A stretch of DNA of 64,000 nucleotides from Actinomadura xylanilytica. GTDB taxonomy: Bacteria > Actinomycetota > Actinomycetes > Streptosporangiales > Streptosporangiaceae. The stretch covers positions 248,001 to 312,000 of the forward strand of contig NZ_JASNWE010000005.1 of assembly GCF_030283145.1 (NCBI RefSeq), written 5' to 3'. The position numbers and the translations under genes are program-made. Of the stretch, positions 42,626-50,828 are shown one piece after another. The notes beneath the pieces were generated by a model that was given only the letters and a program-made list of their open reading frames with translations, did no database searches and was not told where the DNA came from. The first letter of the stretch is position 1. Each line of letters starts with the position of its first letter.

Positions 42626-42660
42626 CCGCCGGCCCCCTGACCGCCGGCCCCCTGACCACC
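42618..42660. repeat. 15-bp tandem repeat, about three copies
   Basis: The unit GGCCCCCTGACCGCC occurs nearly three times across the dehydrogenase stop codon and the following spacer. It probably arose by replication slippage. Confidence 0.7.
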
Positions 42661-42736
42661 GTCCACCCAAACGTCATCGGCCCGACGGACGTGTCCGGCC
42701 GGCAGGCCCCCGGCCGGACGCGAGCTCAGACGGAAC

Positions 42737-43474
42737 TCACCCGCGCTCGCGCAGGTAGCCCTCCAGCTCGGCGGCCCCGGCCAGCAGCGCCCGCCCGCGG
42801 GCCGACAGCCGGCCGCGCCAGTCCCGCAGGGCGGCCTCCAGCGGCTCCAGCCCGCCGGCCGCCCGCACCTGGGCGATCAGCGGGGCGATCTGCTCCAGCA
42901 GGTAGCCGCCCCGCCTGAGCTGGTGGGCCAGCAGGGCGTCCCGCACGTCGGCCTCGCCGTAGACGCGGTACCCCGTCCGCGGGTCGCGGCGCGGGCTCAC
43001 CAGCCCGGCGCGCTCCCACTTGCGCAGCGTCGCGGGCCGGATCCCGAGCCTGCCCGCCAGCGGCCCGATGAACGTCCCGCCGGACCCGGGTCCGGGTCCG
43101 GGTCCGGGTCCGGGTATCGCGGCCGGCCCCAGGTCGCGCAGGGCGCCCTCCACCGCCTGGAGGGTCCGCCGGTCGTCGAGGAGCTGGGCGTGGCCCTCGT
43201 CGATGAGGCCGAACGCCTCCTCGAGCGCGCCCTGGTTCACGGCCCGCATGATCGACGTCGCCGCCTGGTGGCCGTGGCCGGGCACCAGGGCGAGGAACGC
43301 GTCCAGGGCCCCCGCGTGCAGCGAGGTGTAGATGCGGTAGCCGTGGGGTGTGCGGCCGGCGGCCGGAAGGACGCCGGCCTCCTCGTAATTCCTGACCGCC
43401 TGCGTGGACAGACCGTGCCCGCGCGCCAGATCCACCGGCCTGAGCCGCACACCGTTTTGAAGGTTCTGCCTCAT
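42737..43474 (-). CDS. TioE-like regulator with two MerR-type helix-turn-helix domains
   Basis: This 245-residue protein starts at ATG 43474. The N-terminal MerR domain reads RPVDLARGHGLSTQAVRNYE then EAGVLPAAGRTPHGYRIY (residues 10-50); a second one, GPLAGRLGIRPATLRKWERA then GLVSPRRDPRTGYRVYGEAD, spans about 142-182. The two are joined by a Pro-Gly repeat encoded by tandem TCCGGG hexamers. It is divergent from an erythromycin-esterase-like gene, and a perfect inverted repeat lies in between. MerR regulators of this type activate drug-resistance genes on ligand binding. Confidence 0.85.
   Translation of the reverse strand: MRQNLQNGVRLRPVDLARGHGLSTQAVRNYEEAGVLPAAGRTPHGYRIYTSLHAGALDAFLALVPGHGHQAATSIMRAVNQGALEEAFGLIDEGHAQLLDDRRTLQAVEGALRDLGPAAIPGPGPGPGPGSGGTFIGPLAGRLGIRPATLRKWERAGLVSPRRDPRTGYRVYGEADVRDALLAHQLRRGGYLLEQIAPLIAQVRAAGGLEPLEAALRDWRGRLSARGRALLAGAAELEGYLRERG
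43086..43115. repeat. hexanucleotide repeat within MerR-type gene
   Basis: Five tandem copies of a TCCGGG-type hexamer encode the Pro-Gly linker between the two DNA-binding domains. Multiples of six keep the frame, so copy-number slippage would only change linker length. Confidence 0.8.
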
Positions 43475-43511
43475 AGGCCTGCCAATGTCGCGGAAAAGTT
43501 TCAACCGAAGG

Positions 43512-43529
43512 TTCAACGATACCGTTGAA
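43512..43529. promoter_or_regulatory. MerR-type operator
   Basis: TTCAACG (43512-43518), the spacer ATAC and CGTTGAA (43523-43529) form a perfect inverted repeat three bases before the start codon of the esterase gene. GTTTCAACCGAAGG just upstream contains a further half-site. It is the likely site of the divergent MerR-type regulator. Confidence 0.7.
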
Positions 43530-43532
43530 GGC

Positions 43533-44735
43533 ATGGCACCCGACATCACCGACACCGCCCATGCCGTCGAGGCCGCCGCCGTCATGAGGCTGCTCCCGGC
43601 CCGGCCACGGCTGCTGGCCCTGGGCGAACCCACCCACGGCGAGGACACCCTGCTCGAGCTGCGCAACGAGCTCTTCCGGCAGCTCGTCGAGCAGGAGGGC
43701 CACCAGACGATCACGATCGAGAGCGACTGCATGATGGGCCTGGTCGTGGACGACTACGTCACCTCGGGCACGGGCACCCTCGAGGAGGTCATGGAGCACG
43801 GATTCAGCCACGGCTTCGGCGCCTCCGCGGCCAACCGCGAGCTCGTCCGCTGGATGCGCGCCCACAACGACGGCCGGCCCGCGTCCGAGCAGGTCCGCTT
43901 CGCCGGTTTCGACGGCCCGCTGGAGATCACCGGCGCCGCCAGCCCCCGGCAGGCCCTCACCGCACTCCACGGCCACCTCGCGGCCCACGTGGACGCGGAC
44001 CTGCTCCCCTGCACCGCGGAAACACTCGACCGTCTGATCGGCGCCGACGACCGGTGGACCGACCCCGCCGTGATGATGGACCCGTCCCGGTCCGTGGGGC
44101 AGTCGGCCGAGGCCGGCCGCCTGCGGCTGCTCGCCGACGACCTGGTGGCGCTGCTCGACGCGCAGACCCCGCACCTGATCACGGCGGCCTCGCGGGGCGA
44201 GTGGGACCGGGCCCGCCTGTACGGGCGGACCGCCACCGGCCTGCTGCGCTACCACCACTGGATGGCCGACACCTCACCGGCACGCATGACCCGGCTGCTC
44301 GGCGTGCGGGGCCAGATGATGGCCCACAACCTCCTCGCCGTCGCCGAGCGGGGCCCGGCATTCGTCCACGCCCACAACTTCCACCTCCAGCGGGAGAAGA
44401 GCTCCATGCGGCTGGGCGGGATGCCGCTGGAGTGGTGGAGCGCCGGCGCGATCGTGCACGCGCACCTGGGCCGGGACTACGCCTTCGTGGCCACCGCCCT
44501 CGGCACGATCCGGCACCGGGGAGTGGACACCCCGCCGCCCGGCACCCTCGAAGGACTCCTGTACGCGCTCCCGCAGGACCGCTGCCTCATCGACGCCCCC
44601 CGGCTCGTCATCGCGCTCGGCGACAGCCAGCCCGCGCATCGCGTATCCCCCTGGTTCGGCTACGCCTCGTTCGACCCGGCCCACCTGGCCGACAGCGACG
44701 GCATCGTGTTCGTCAAGGACGTCCCGCAGAACTGA
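43533..44735 (+). CDS. erythromycin esterase family protein
   Basis: This 400-residue protein has the EreA/EreB-like pattern: LLALGEPTHGEDTLLELRNE near residue 27 (with the conserved Glu and His of GEPTHG), TITIESDCMMGLVVDDYV near 62, ELVRWMRAHN near 105 and VHAHNFHLQREKSSMRLGG near 272. Members use a histidine to hydrolyse macrolide lactones or other esters. ATG 43533 is used rather than the in-frame 43485, because the inverted-repeat operator would otherwise lie inside the gene. Macrolide resistance is possible but not proven. Confidence 0.88.
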   Translation: MAPDITDTAHAVEAAAVMRLLPARPRLLALGEPTHGEDTLLELRNELFRQLVEQEGHQTITIESDCMMGLVVDDYVTSGTGTLEEVMEHGFSHGFGASAANRELVRWMRAHNDGRPASEQVRFAGFDGPLEITGAASPRQALTALHGHLAAHVDADLLPCTAETLDRLIGADDRWTDPAVMMDPSRSVGQSAEAGRLRLLADDLVALLDAQTPHLITAASRGEWDRARLYGRTATGLLRYHHWMADTSPARMTRLLGVRGQMMAHNLLAVAERGPAFVHAHNFHLQREKSSMRLGGMPLEWWSAGAIVHAHLGRDYAFVATALGTIRHRGVDTPPPGTLEGLLYALPQDRCLIDAPRLVIALGDSQPAHRVSPWFGYASFDPAHLADSDGIVFVKDVPQN

Positions 44736-44832
44736 CCCTCCCCAATCGAGCCCCTCAGCAGCGGCCCGGCCCGGCCACCGGCATCGGCGTTCGGTACGTA
44801 GCACCACAACACGTACGTAACAATGGGCCGCT

Positions 44833-46425
44833 ATGGCATGGCGAGCGGGGACGGTAATCCGAGTGCTGGCGGCGGCGACGTCTGCGGCGGTGCTGGCCGC
44901 CTGCGGCGGCGGAGACGGGCACGGCGGCGAACCGGCCGCCGCGCCGGGCGGCGCCCGCGCCGAATGCGCCGCCGTCGCCGCGCCCGGCGACTCGCGCTCA
45001 CGGGAACTGCGCGGCATGTGGATCGCCACCGTCGCCGGCATCGACTGGCCCAAGAGCCCCTCCAAGGAGCGGCAGCAGGCCGGATTCCGCAAACTCCTGG
45101 ACACCGCCCAGGCGATGAACCTCAACGCGGTCTTCGTGCAGATCCGCCCCAACTCCGACGCGTTCTACCCCTCCCCGCACGAACCGTGGTCCCAGTGGAT
45201 CACCGGGAAGCAGGGCAAGGACCCCGGCTACGACGTCCTCGGCTTCATGCTCAAGGAGGCCCACGCCCGCAACCTGGAGTTCCACGCCTGGTTCAACCCC
45301 TACCGCGTCAGCCGCCAGTCCGACCTCGGCAAGCTCGCGCCCGGCAGCCCCGCCCGCAAGCACCCCGACTGGGTCCGCAAGTACGGGACCGGCCTGTGGT
45401 ACGACCCCGGCCTGCCCCAGGTCCGCGACCTGGCCGCCAAGGCCGTCATGGACGTGGTCGGCAAGTACGACATCGACGCCGTCCACTTCGACGACTACTT
45501 CTACCCCTATCCCGAGGGCGCCGCCGACTACCCCGACAAGGCCACCTACAAGGCCCACGGCCGCGGCATGGACAAGGCCGACTGGCGCCGGCAGAACGTC
45601 GACACCCTCGTACGGACCCTCTCCGAGCAGATCCACCGCGCCAAACCCTGGATGCGGTTCGGGATCAGCCCCTTCGGCGTGTGGCGCAACAAGGCCACCG
45701 ACCCCAAGGGCTCGGCCACCAAGGCCCTGGAGAGCTACGACGCCCAGTACGCCGACACCCTCAAATGGATCAAGCAGGGCTGGATCGACTACGTCACCCC
45801 CCAGCTGTACTGGGCGGTCGGCGACGCCCGCGCCGACTACGCCACCCTCGTCGACTGGTGGTCCCGCCAGGTCGCCGGCACCCGCGTCCAGCTCAGCATC
45901 GGCCAGGCCGCCTACCGCGTCGGCGAGGACGCCACCTGGAAGAAGCCCGCCGAGCTGGGACGCCACCTCGACCTCAACCGGCGCCACCCCGCCGTCCGCG
46001 GCGACGTCTACTTCTCCGCCGCCGACCTGGCCTCCAACCGCCGCGGCTTCGCCCAGCGGCTCCGCGACGACCACTACCCCCGCCCCGCGATCCCGCCCGT
46101 GGTGCAGGGACGCGGCGGGCAGGCCCCCGCACCGGCCCGCGGCCTGCGCGCCGGACCCGCCGCCGGCGGCGCCAAGGGCGTCCAGGTCCAGTGGCGGCCC
46201 GCCGGCGACGCCACTGCCTACGGCGTCTACCGCGTCGACGGCAAAGCCCCCGCGTGCGCCGCCGTCGACCCGGCCCGCCTCGTCGCCGCCGTCCGCGGCG
46301 GCGGCATCGTCGACCCGTCCGCCCGGCCCGGCCGCACCTACACCTACTACGTCACCGCACTGGACCGGCTGCACCACGAGAGCGCCCCCGGACGCGGCGC
46401 AACGGTTACCGCCCCCCGGGGATAA
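44833..46425 (+). CDS. lipoprotein glycosyl hydrolase-like (GHL10/DUF187) with fibronectin-like tail
   Basis: This 530-residue protein has a lipobox (AVLAAC, Cys near residue 24), so it is an exported membrane-anchored lipoprotein. Residues 58-400 are a GHL10-type TIM barrel: ELRGMWIATVAGIDWPKSPS, NLNAVFVQIRPNSDAFYPS, LEFHAWFNPYRVS, IDAVHFDDYFYPYPEG and IDYVTPQLYWAVGD. A C-terminal fibronectin III-like domain (KGVQVQWRPAGDATAYGVYR) ends the protein. It probably cleaves cell-wall-linked or extracellular glycans. A DUF3040 gene follows. Confidence 0.9.
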   Translation: MAWRAGTVIRVLAAATSAAVLAACGGGDGHGGEPAAAPGGARAECAAVAAPGDSRSRELRGMWIATVAGIDWPKSPSKERQQAGFRKLLDTAQAMNLNAVFVQIRPNSDAFYPSPHEPWSQWITGKQGKDPGYDVLGFMLKEAHARNLEFHAWFNPYRVSRQSDLGKLAPGSPARKHPDWVRKYGTGLWYDPGLPQVRDLAAKAVMDVVGKYDIDAVHFDDYFYPYPEGAADYPDKATYKAHGRGMDKADWRRQNVDTLVRTLSEQIHRAKPWMRFGISPFGVWRNKATDPKGSATKALESYDAQYADTLKWIKQGWIDYVTPQLYWAVGDARADYATLVDWWSRQVAGTRVQLSIGQAAYRVGEDATWKKPAELGRHLDLNRRHPAVRGDVYFSAADLASNRRGFAQRLRDDHYPRPAIPPVVQGRGGQAPAPARGLRAGPAAGGAKGVQVQWRPAGDATAYGVYRVDGKAPACAAVDPARLVAAVRGGGIVDPSARPGRTYTYYVTALDRLHHESAPGRGATVTAPRG

Positions 46426-46481
46426 TGATCTTGAAGCCGGGGGAGGAACCAGGCACTGGAACGCCCCCCGGAGGTATGAGC

Positions 46482-46685
46482 ATGGCGCTGTCGATGGAGG
46501 AGCAGCAGATCCTCACCCAGATCGAGGTCCACCTCAGCGAGAACGACCCGCGGCTGGCCCATCGGCTGTCCGAACTCGGCACCCCCCGGCGCCGCCGCCG
46601 GATCGCCCTGATCACGGCGCTGGCGGTCGCCGGCGCCTGCGTGCTGACGGCCGCCGTCGCCACGGTCGTCATCGTCATGTCGTAG
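46482..46685 (+). CDS. DUF3040-like small membrane protein
   Basis: This 67-residue protein begins MALSMEEQQILTQIEVHL and has NDPRLAHRL followed by one hydrophobic segment (IALITALAVAGACVLTAAVA), the usual form of DUF3040 proteins of actinobacteria. ATG 46482 is chosen with GGAGG eight bases upstream; ATG 46476 is too close to it. Function unknown. Confidence 0.85.
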   Translation: MALSMEEQQILTQIEVHLSENDPRLAHRLSELGTPRRRRRIALITALAVAGACVLTAAVATVVIVMS

Positions 46686-46766
46686 GAGGGCGGGCGCCGC
46701 GTACGGCGCCGGACGGCGGCACGGCGCCTCCACGGTGCCCGCCCTCCCACCGGCAACGCGAACGCC

Positions 46767-46801
46767 GAGGCCCCGGCGAGATCAGATCTCGCCGGGGCCT
46801 C
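46767..46801 (+). terminator. strong terminator hairpin
   Basis: A stem of at least 14 bp (GAGGCCCCGGCGAG from 46767, CTCGCCGGGGCCTC to 46801) with a 7-base loop lies 81 bases after the DUF3040 stop. It ends the transcript from the lipoprotein gene onward. Confidence 0.8.
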
Positions 46802-47127
46802 GACGCGTCGGCCGGTGTGGTAGGCCGCCTCACGGCGAAAGGCACAACGAAGCTCCAGCCCGGACCGAGGGCCCGACGGTATTCCTCGAAGGCGTTGTGT
46901 AGAGCCCGGGGGACACATGCCACACCGACCTCGTCCACCATAACGGCAACCAGGGGGTGCACCCTCCCCCCGGGCCCACGTGTCCTGCGTCACCTGACCT
47001 CGGAGTGAGGATTGTGTGGACCCGTGCACCACCCCCGCCCCCGGAGCGTCCTCACCACCGATGGACGCAGGGCAGAGCCGGGCGAGGAATTACGGGGTTC
47101 TGGAGCATGGTCGTCCTGGCCGTGGTT
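46802..47127. other. intergenic region, possible small minus-strand ORF
   Basis: No clear gene. A GTG at 46962 on the minus strand opens a frame reading VGVACVPRALHNAFEEYRRA, which has protein-like character, but it runs through the terminator hairpin without a family match, so I do not call it. Confidence 0.4.
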
Positions 47128-47784
47128 CTACGGGCGCCCCGTTCCTGCCGCAGGGGCGGTGCAGAGCTGGGCGGTCAAAGTGGCGTAGGCCCACTCTTCC
47201 CACTCTTCCGGCGACCAGTTGCGGTCCTGGACGAAGAGCAGGTACAGCTGCGGGCTGAGCAGCCCGAACAGCAGGTCGGCGGCCGTCTCGACGGAGACGT
47301 CGGGGCGGGCTCCGGGCTTGCCGGCCAGCGTCTGGGCCGCGGCGTGCTGCACGGTGTAGCGCAGGTCGGGGCCGTCGGGCCATTGCGCGGCGATCTGCGG
47401 ATCGGTGGCCGCGGCGGCCGCGATCAGCGGCATGATCGGGGCCACCCGGCCCAGGATCTCGCTGGTGCCGTGGACGTGCGCGCGCAATTGCCCGGCTGCG
47501 GTGGGCTCGGCGCACGCGGCGCGGAACCACTCACGATCCATGGTGGCGACCGGCTCGGCGTCACCGGCGATGGACGTGTCGACGACGTCCTTGAACAGCG
47601 TGCGCTTGTTGCCGAAGACGAAGTAGACCGTCTGGACGGCCACGCCCGCCCGGTCCGCGACCTCCTGCAGGCTCGTCGCCCCGTAACCCTGCGCGACGAA
47701 CAGCTCGCGAGCCGCCTCGACGACCTTTTCACGGGTGCGGCGTGAGCGCTCGGCCCGCTTGTCCGGCCGCTTGACTTTGTCCAT
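47128..47784 (-). CDS. TetR/AcrR family repressor
   Basis: This 218-residue regulator has the TetR helix-turn-helix REKVVEAARELFVAQGYGAT, SLQEVADRAGVAVQTVYFVF (residues 18-57) and a C-terminal ligand domain ending with an AYATLTAQLC helix. It is divergent from a methyltransferase gene; perfect CTCTAGAG and CTAGAGTT-C-AACTCTAG palindromes lie between. It most likely represses both genes. Confidence 0.9.
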   Translation of the reverse strand: MDKVKRPDKRAERSRRTREKVVEAARELFVAQGYGATSLQEVADRAGVAVQTVYFVFGNKRTLFKDVVDTSIAGDAEPVATMDREWFRAACAEPTAAGQLRAHVHGTSEILGRVAPIMPLIAAAAATDPQIAAQWPDGPDLRYTVQHAAAQTLAGKPGARPDVSVETAADLLFGLLSPQLYLLFVQDRNWSPEEWEEWAYATLTAQLCTAPAAGTGRP

Positions 47785-47797
47785 ATTGCGAGTATAT

Positions 47798-47829
47798 CTC
47801 TAGAGCACATCACTAGAGTTCAACTCTAG
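47798..47829. promoter_or_regulatory. TetR operator palindromes
   Basis: CTCTAGAG (47798-47805) and the perfect 17-mer CTAGAGTT-C-AACTCTAG (47813-47829) occupy the divergent promoter. They share the core CTAGAG and fit two bound TetR dimers. Confidence 0.75.
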
Positions 47830-47848
47830 ATTCTTGGAGGAGACGACG

Positions 47849-48517
47849 ATGGACCAGCCCAACGCCACCCAGAAGCCGGAACCGGACCTGGCCTCAACGC
47901 AGCGAGACCCTGAGGAGGAGTCCGTCCACCGCGCACTGGAGGGCTACTACCGCACCGGCAAGCCACCGTGGGACACCGGCGTGACGCCGCCCGAGCTGGT
48001 CGCCCTGGTAGAGGGGCACGGCGCGCTGCCGCCCGGCCGCGCCCTGGAACTCGGCTGCGGCACGGGGACCAACGCCACCTACCTCGCACGGCACGGCTGG
48101 GAGGTGACGGCCGTCGACCTGATCGACCGAGCTGTCGACCAGGCCAGGGAGAAGGCTGCGGCGGCGGGAGTGGAGGTACGGCTGCTGCACGGGGACGCCA
48201 CCCGCCTCGACGAGCTGGACGTGCCGGGCCCCTTCGACCTGTTCTTCGACCTGAGCTGCTACTGCGGGGTCCCGCTGCACCGCCGCGACGCCTACGCCGC
48301 CGGGCTCACCCACCGCACCGCTCCCGGAGCACGGTTGCTGATGTTCGGGTACGGCCCCGAGCCGCTCGGCAATCCGAAGCCCGAGGTCACGTCGTGGGCG
48401 GCGGGCGTCACAGCCGACGAGCTCTGCGCCAGGTTCCCCGGCTGGGAACTACTCGACGTCACACCGGGCACCAACTCGGTGCCGACCTCCTGGTTCACGC
48501 TGCGCCGCAGCGCCTAG
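47849..48517 (+). CDS. class I SAM-dependent methyltransferase
   Basis: This 222-residue protein has GRALELGCGTGTNATYLARH near residue 63 (SAM loop), VTAVDLIDRAVDQAREKA near 88 and FDLFFDLSCYCGVPLHRRD near 132. It resembles thiol/halide or tellurite-type (TehB/TPMT) methyltransferases used in detoxification. ATG 47849 follows GGAGGAG. It is paired with the divergent TetR repressor through shared operators. Confidence 0.87.
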   Translation: MDQPNATQKPEPDLASTQRDPEEESVHRALEGYYRTGKPPWDTGVTPPELVALVEGHGALPPGRALELGCGTGTNATYLARHGWEVTAVDLIDRAVDQAREKAAAAGVEVRLLHGDATRLDELDVPGPFDLFFDLSCYCGVPLHRRDAYAAGLTHRTAPGARLLMFGYGPEPLGNPKPEVTSWAAGVTADELCARFPGWELLDVTPGTNSVPTSWFTLRRSA

Positions 48518-48834
48518 GAAGCATCAGCCGGCCGGTGTTCTCCCGAGGCCACGAGCTCGCCGTAGTTGCGGGCGGACACCGGTCGGCATCACGCGCGCTG
48601 CGTCGGCTCGCAAGACAACGGCTACAGGTTGAGTCGCGACCTACACCCCAGTGCGGCTGCACCACCGGGCCGACATCAGCGGCCAGCCCTGAGCGCAGAC
48701 GGGCACGGCGATTCATGGCCCGCAGTCGTCAAGCCGCGCCCACACAGGGCCGGCGACCGGCTCCAGCTCCCCCGAACGCCACCATCCGGTGTTCCCGCCT
48801 CCCTGAACCCCCTGAACGATGAGGAAACCCAGAC
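48518..48834. other. intergenic region without recognisable gene
   Basis: These 317 bases between the methyltransferase and the DoxX gene give no frame with family features on either strand. The last 20 bases hold AGGAAA as a weak ribosome-binding site for the DoxX-like gene. Confidence 0.5.
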
Positions 48835-49206
48835 ATGAACCTGCTGCTGTGGATTCTGCAAGCGGCACTCGCAGCGCTGTTCGGCGCCGCGGGCGTGATG
48901 ACCTTGACCCAGCCCAAGGACAAGCTCGAACCCAAGCTGCCCTGGACGGTCGACTTCTCCACCCACGCCGTCCGATTCATCGGGCTCGCCGAACTGGTCG
49001 GCGCGCTCGGACTCATCCTGCCCGCCGCCACCGGCCTCGTCCCGATCCTCACCCCCCTGGCAGCCACTGGCCTGGCTCTGCTGATGGCGCTGGCCGCGCT
49101 CACCCACTTGCGACGCAAAGAGTCCACAGCGATCGCGCTCAACGCGGTACTGCTGATCGCAGCGGCAGTCATCGCCTGGGGGCGCTTCGGCCCCCACACG
49201 CTATAG
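48835..49206 (+). CDS. DoxX-like membrane protein
   Basis: This 123-residue protein has four hydrophobic helices: LLLWILQAALAALFGAAGVM, VRFIGLAELVGALGLILPA, LTPLAATGLALLMALAALTH and ALNAVLLIAAAVIAWG. The AxxFxxAGxxK/T start and IGxxELxGALGLILP motif are those of the DoxX-like family. Its role (redox or membrane integrity) is unknown. Confidence 0.85.
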   Translation: MNLLLWILQAALAALFGAAGVMTLTQPKDKLEPKLPWTVDFSTHAVRFIGLAELVGALGLILPAATGLVPILTPLAATGLALLMALAALTHLRRKESTAIALNAVLLIAAAVIAWGRFGPHTL

Positions 49207-49299
49207 AAGCCCCGCTGCCCTGCCGACCACACCGACGCCGCGCCTGCTCATCACTGAGCCCGCCGGTACAAAGCCGCACCGCCGACGACCGGCCACATC

Positions 49300-49478
49300 G
49301 CCTTGAGTGCTCCACCAGAGCCGAAGCCGGCCGCGGCCTCCTCGTCGACGCCCTCGCCACCGACTTCGGCGCCCACCCCGACCACGACGGCACCGGCACC
49401 GGCAAGACCGTGTGGTTCTCCCGCGTCCTGCACGGCATCAACAGCCGCGTCTACGGGAGCGGCAACGGGGCGGGCTGA
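49300..49478 (+). pseudogene. anti-sigma-factor-like ATPase, C-terminal remnant
   Basis: The stretch encodes TRAEAGRGLLVDALATDFGA then GKTVWFSRVL and a stop at 49478. GRGLxLVDALAxxWG...GKTVW is the end of the HATPase_c domain of actinobacterial RsbW-like ATP-binding proteins. No N-terminal part is present upstream, so it is a truncated remnant. Confidence 0.6.
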
Positions 49479-49498
49479 TCTGAGAAGCCCGGGCGCCG

Positions 49499-50671
49499 TC
49501 ACACCTGCAACGGGCAGCGGTCGACGACCCACACCTCCTCGTCCTCACCGGCGCCCTCGACGGCGCCGTCCGGGGGACGCGGACGGTCGTCGGCCAGCCG
49601 GTCCAGATGCCACTCCACATGCGCCAGCGGCCCCCGCCACCCCGCCAGCAGATCGGCCAGCGGACGCGGCGGCCCCGGCGGGCCGAACGGACGCGGATCG
49701 GGCAGCGGCCCCTCCCACAGCACCTCGTCGCAGCCCGCCGCCCAATGCGCCGCCCCCTCCAGCACCTCCCGCAGATCACACGCCACCTCACCCAGGGAAC
49801 GCACCGCCATCGCGTCCTGGATCATCCGCTCCCGCACCGCGTACGGCAGATCCCCGCCGAACCCCGGCGGGAACACCGGCCGCCGCCCCTCCAGCACCGG
49901 ATCCTCACCCGTCGCCGCCGCCCGCACCGCCGCGACCTGCCAGCGCGACCACTCCGCCAGATGCCCCAGCACCCCCCGCAGCGCCGCCGCGCCCTCCGGC
50001 CCGGCGCGCGCCTCCGCCACCACCCCGCCCAGCCGCCCCCGCACCGACTCCACCCGGTCCAGCGTCCACGCGCGAGCCCGCACCGCCCCCGCCGCGCCCC
50101 CCGCCCCGGACGGCCCACCCGGCCTGCGCGGCCCCGGCGGCGCCGCGTCCGACGGCGGACGCGGCAACGGCACCCGCAGCGCCGCCAGCAGCTCGTCGAG
50201 ATCGCGCGGCCCCGCGCCCCGCCCCGACAGGAACGCCGCGCCGATCCGGTCGAGCCGGAACATCCGCGCCGCGTCACGCAACCGGCACCACCCCACCAGG
50301 TACTCCGCGTACGGGGCGATGACCAGCCCGTGCGCCTCCACGTCACGGAACGTCCGGCCACCCGACCGGCCCGTGTAGGCCAGCCGCACCACCCGGCGGG
50401 AACGCACCGCCTCGGCGAGCGTGTCGCGGACCGGCCCCACCAGCGACGCCGCCTCGGACAACGCCGCAGGAGCCGGACCGGGCGCCAGCACATAGCCGCG
50501 CCCCCGCCCGGGCCGCACCGGCAGGCCCCCATGGACCAGCAGCTCCACATCGCGGCGCACGGTCCGCTCGCTCACCCCGAGCCGCCCCGCCAGCACCCGC
50601 GGCCCCAGCGGCTCGGGCGAGGCCGCGCGGAACTCGGCGACCAGGGCCAGCAACCGGTCTTCACGGTCCAC
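49499..50671 (-). CDS. WYL regulator fused to a DinB-like four-helix domain
   Basis: This 390-residue protein has a winged helix (LGPRVLAGRLGVSERTVRRD, residues 22-41) and a WYL domain (RRVVRLAYTGRSGGRTFRDV near 95, then APYAEYLVGWCRLRDAARMF near 119). The second half (about 245-375) resembles a DinB/maleylpyruvate-isomerase-like helical bundle: GVLGHLAEWSRWQVAAVRAA near 237 and LAHVEWHLDRLADD near 350. Such bundles usually bind metal and thiols. It is 157 bases downstream of the large AAA-like gene on the same strand. The second domain is inferred from helix and His/Trp patterns. Confidence 0.75.
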   Translation of the reverse strand: MDREDRLLALVAEFRAASPEPLGPRVLAGRLGVSERTVRRDVELLVHGGLPVRPGRGRGYVLAPGPAPAALSEAASLVGPVRDTLAEAVRSRRVVRLAYTGRSGGRTFRDVEAHGLVIAPYAEYLVGWCRLRDAARMFRLDRIGAAFLSGRGAGPRDLDELLAALRVPLPRPPSDAAPPGPRRPGGPSGAGGAAGAVRARAWTLDRVESVRGRLGGVVAEARAGPEGAAALRGVLGHLAEWSRWQVAAVRAAATGEDPVLEGRRPVFPPGFGGDLPYAVRERMIQDAMAVRSLGEVACDLREVLEGAAHWAAGCDEVLWEGPLPDPRPFGPPGPPRPLADLLAGWRGPLAHVEWHLDRLADDRPRPPDGAVEGAGEDEEVWVVDRCPLQV

Positions 50672-50828
50672 CCCACCATCGTGACCCGCGCCGCCGACAT
50701 TATGCGGCCCCCGCCGGGATCCACCGCGACCGCCACAAGACCCTCACCCGGCCGCCACCAGACCCGTCCCAGGCACCCGCCTCGGCCGCTTCCCCGGACG
50801 TGTCCCGGCGAGGTGAGGCCAGGCGAGG

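Noticed and set aside
42618..42660. Three 15-mers near the dehydrogenase stop considered as an operator array
   Set aside because: They start inside the stop-codon region, are not palindromic and are best explained as slippage.
43086..43115. Tandem hexamers considered as a possible CRISPR-like or regulatory repeat
   Set aside because: They are in frame within a regulator gene and encode a Pro-Gly linker; there are no spacers.
46675..46962. Minus-strand ORF with protein-like start near 46962
   Set aside because: It runs straight through a strong terminator hairpin and into the DUF3040 gene, with no family match and no good ribosome-binding site spacing.
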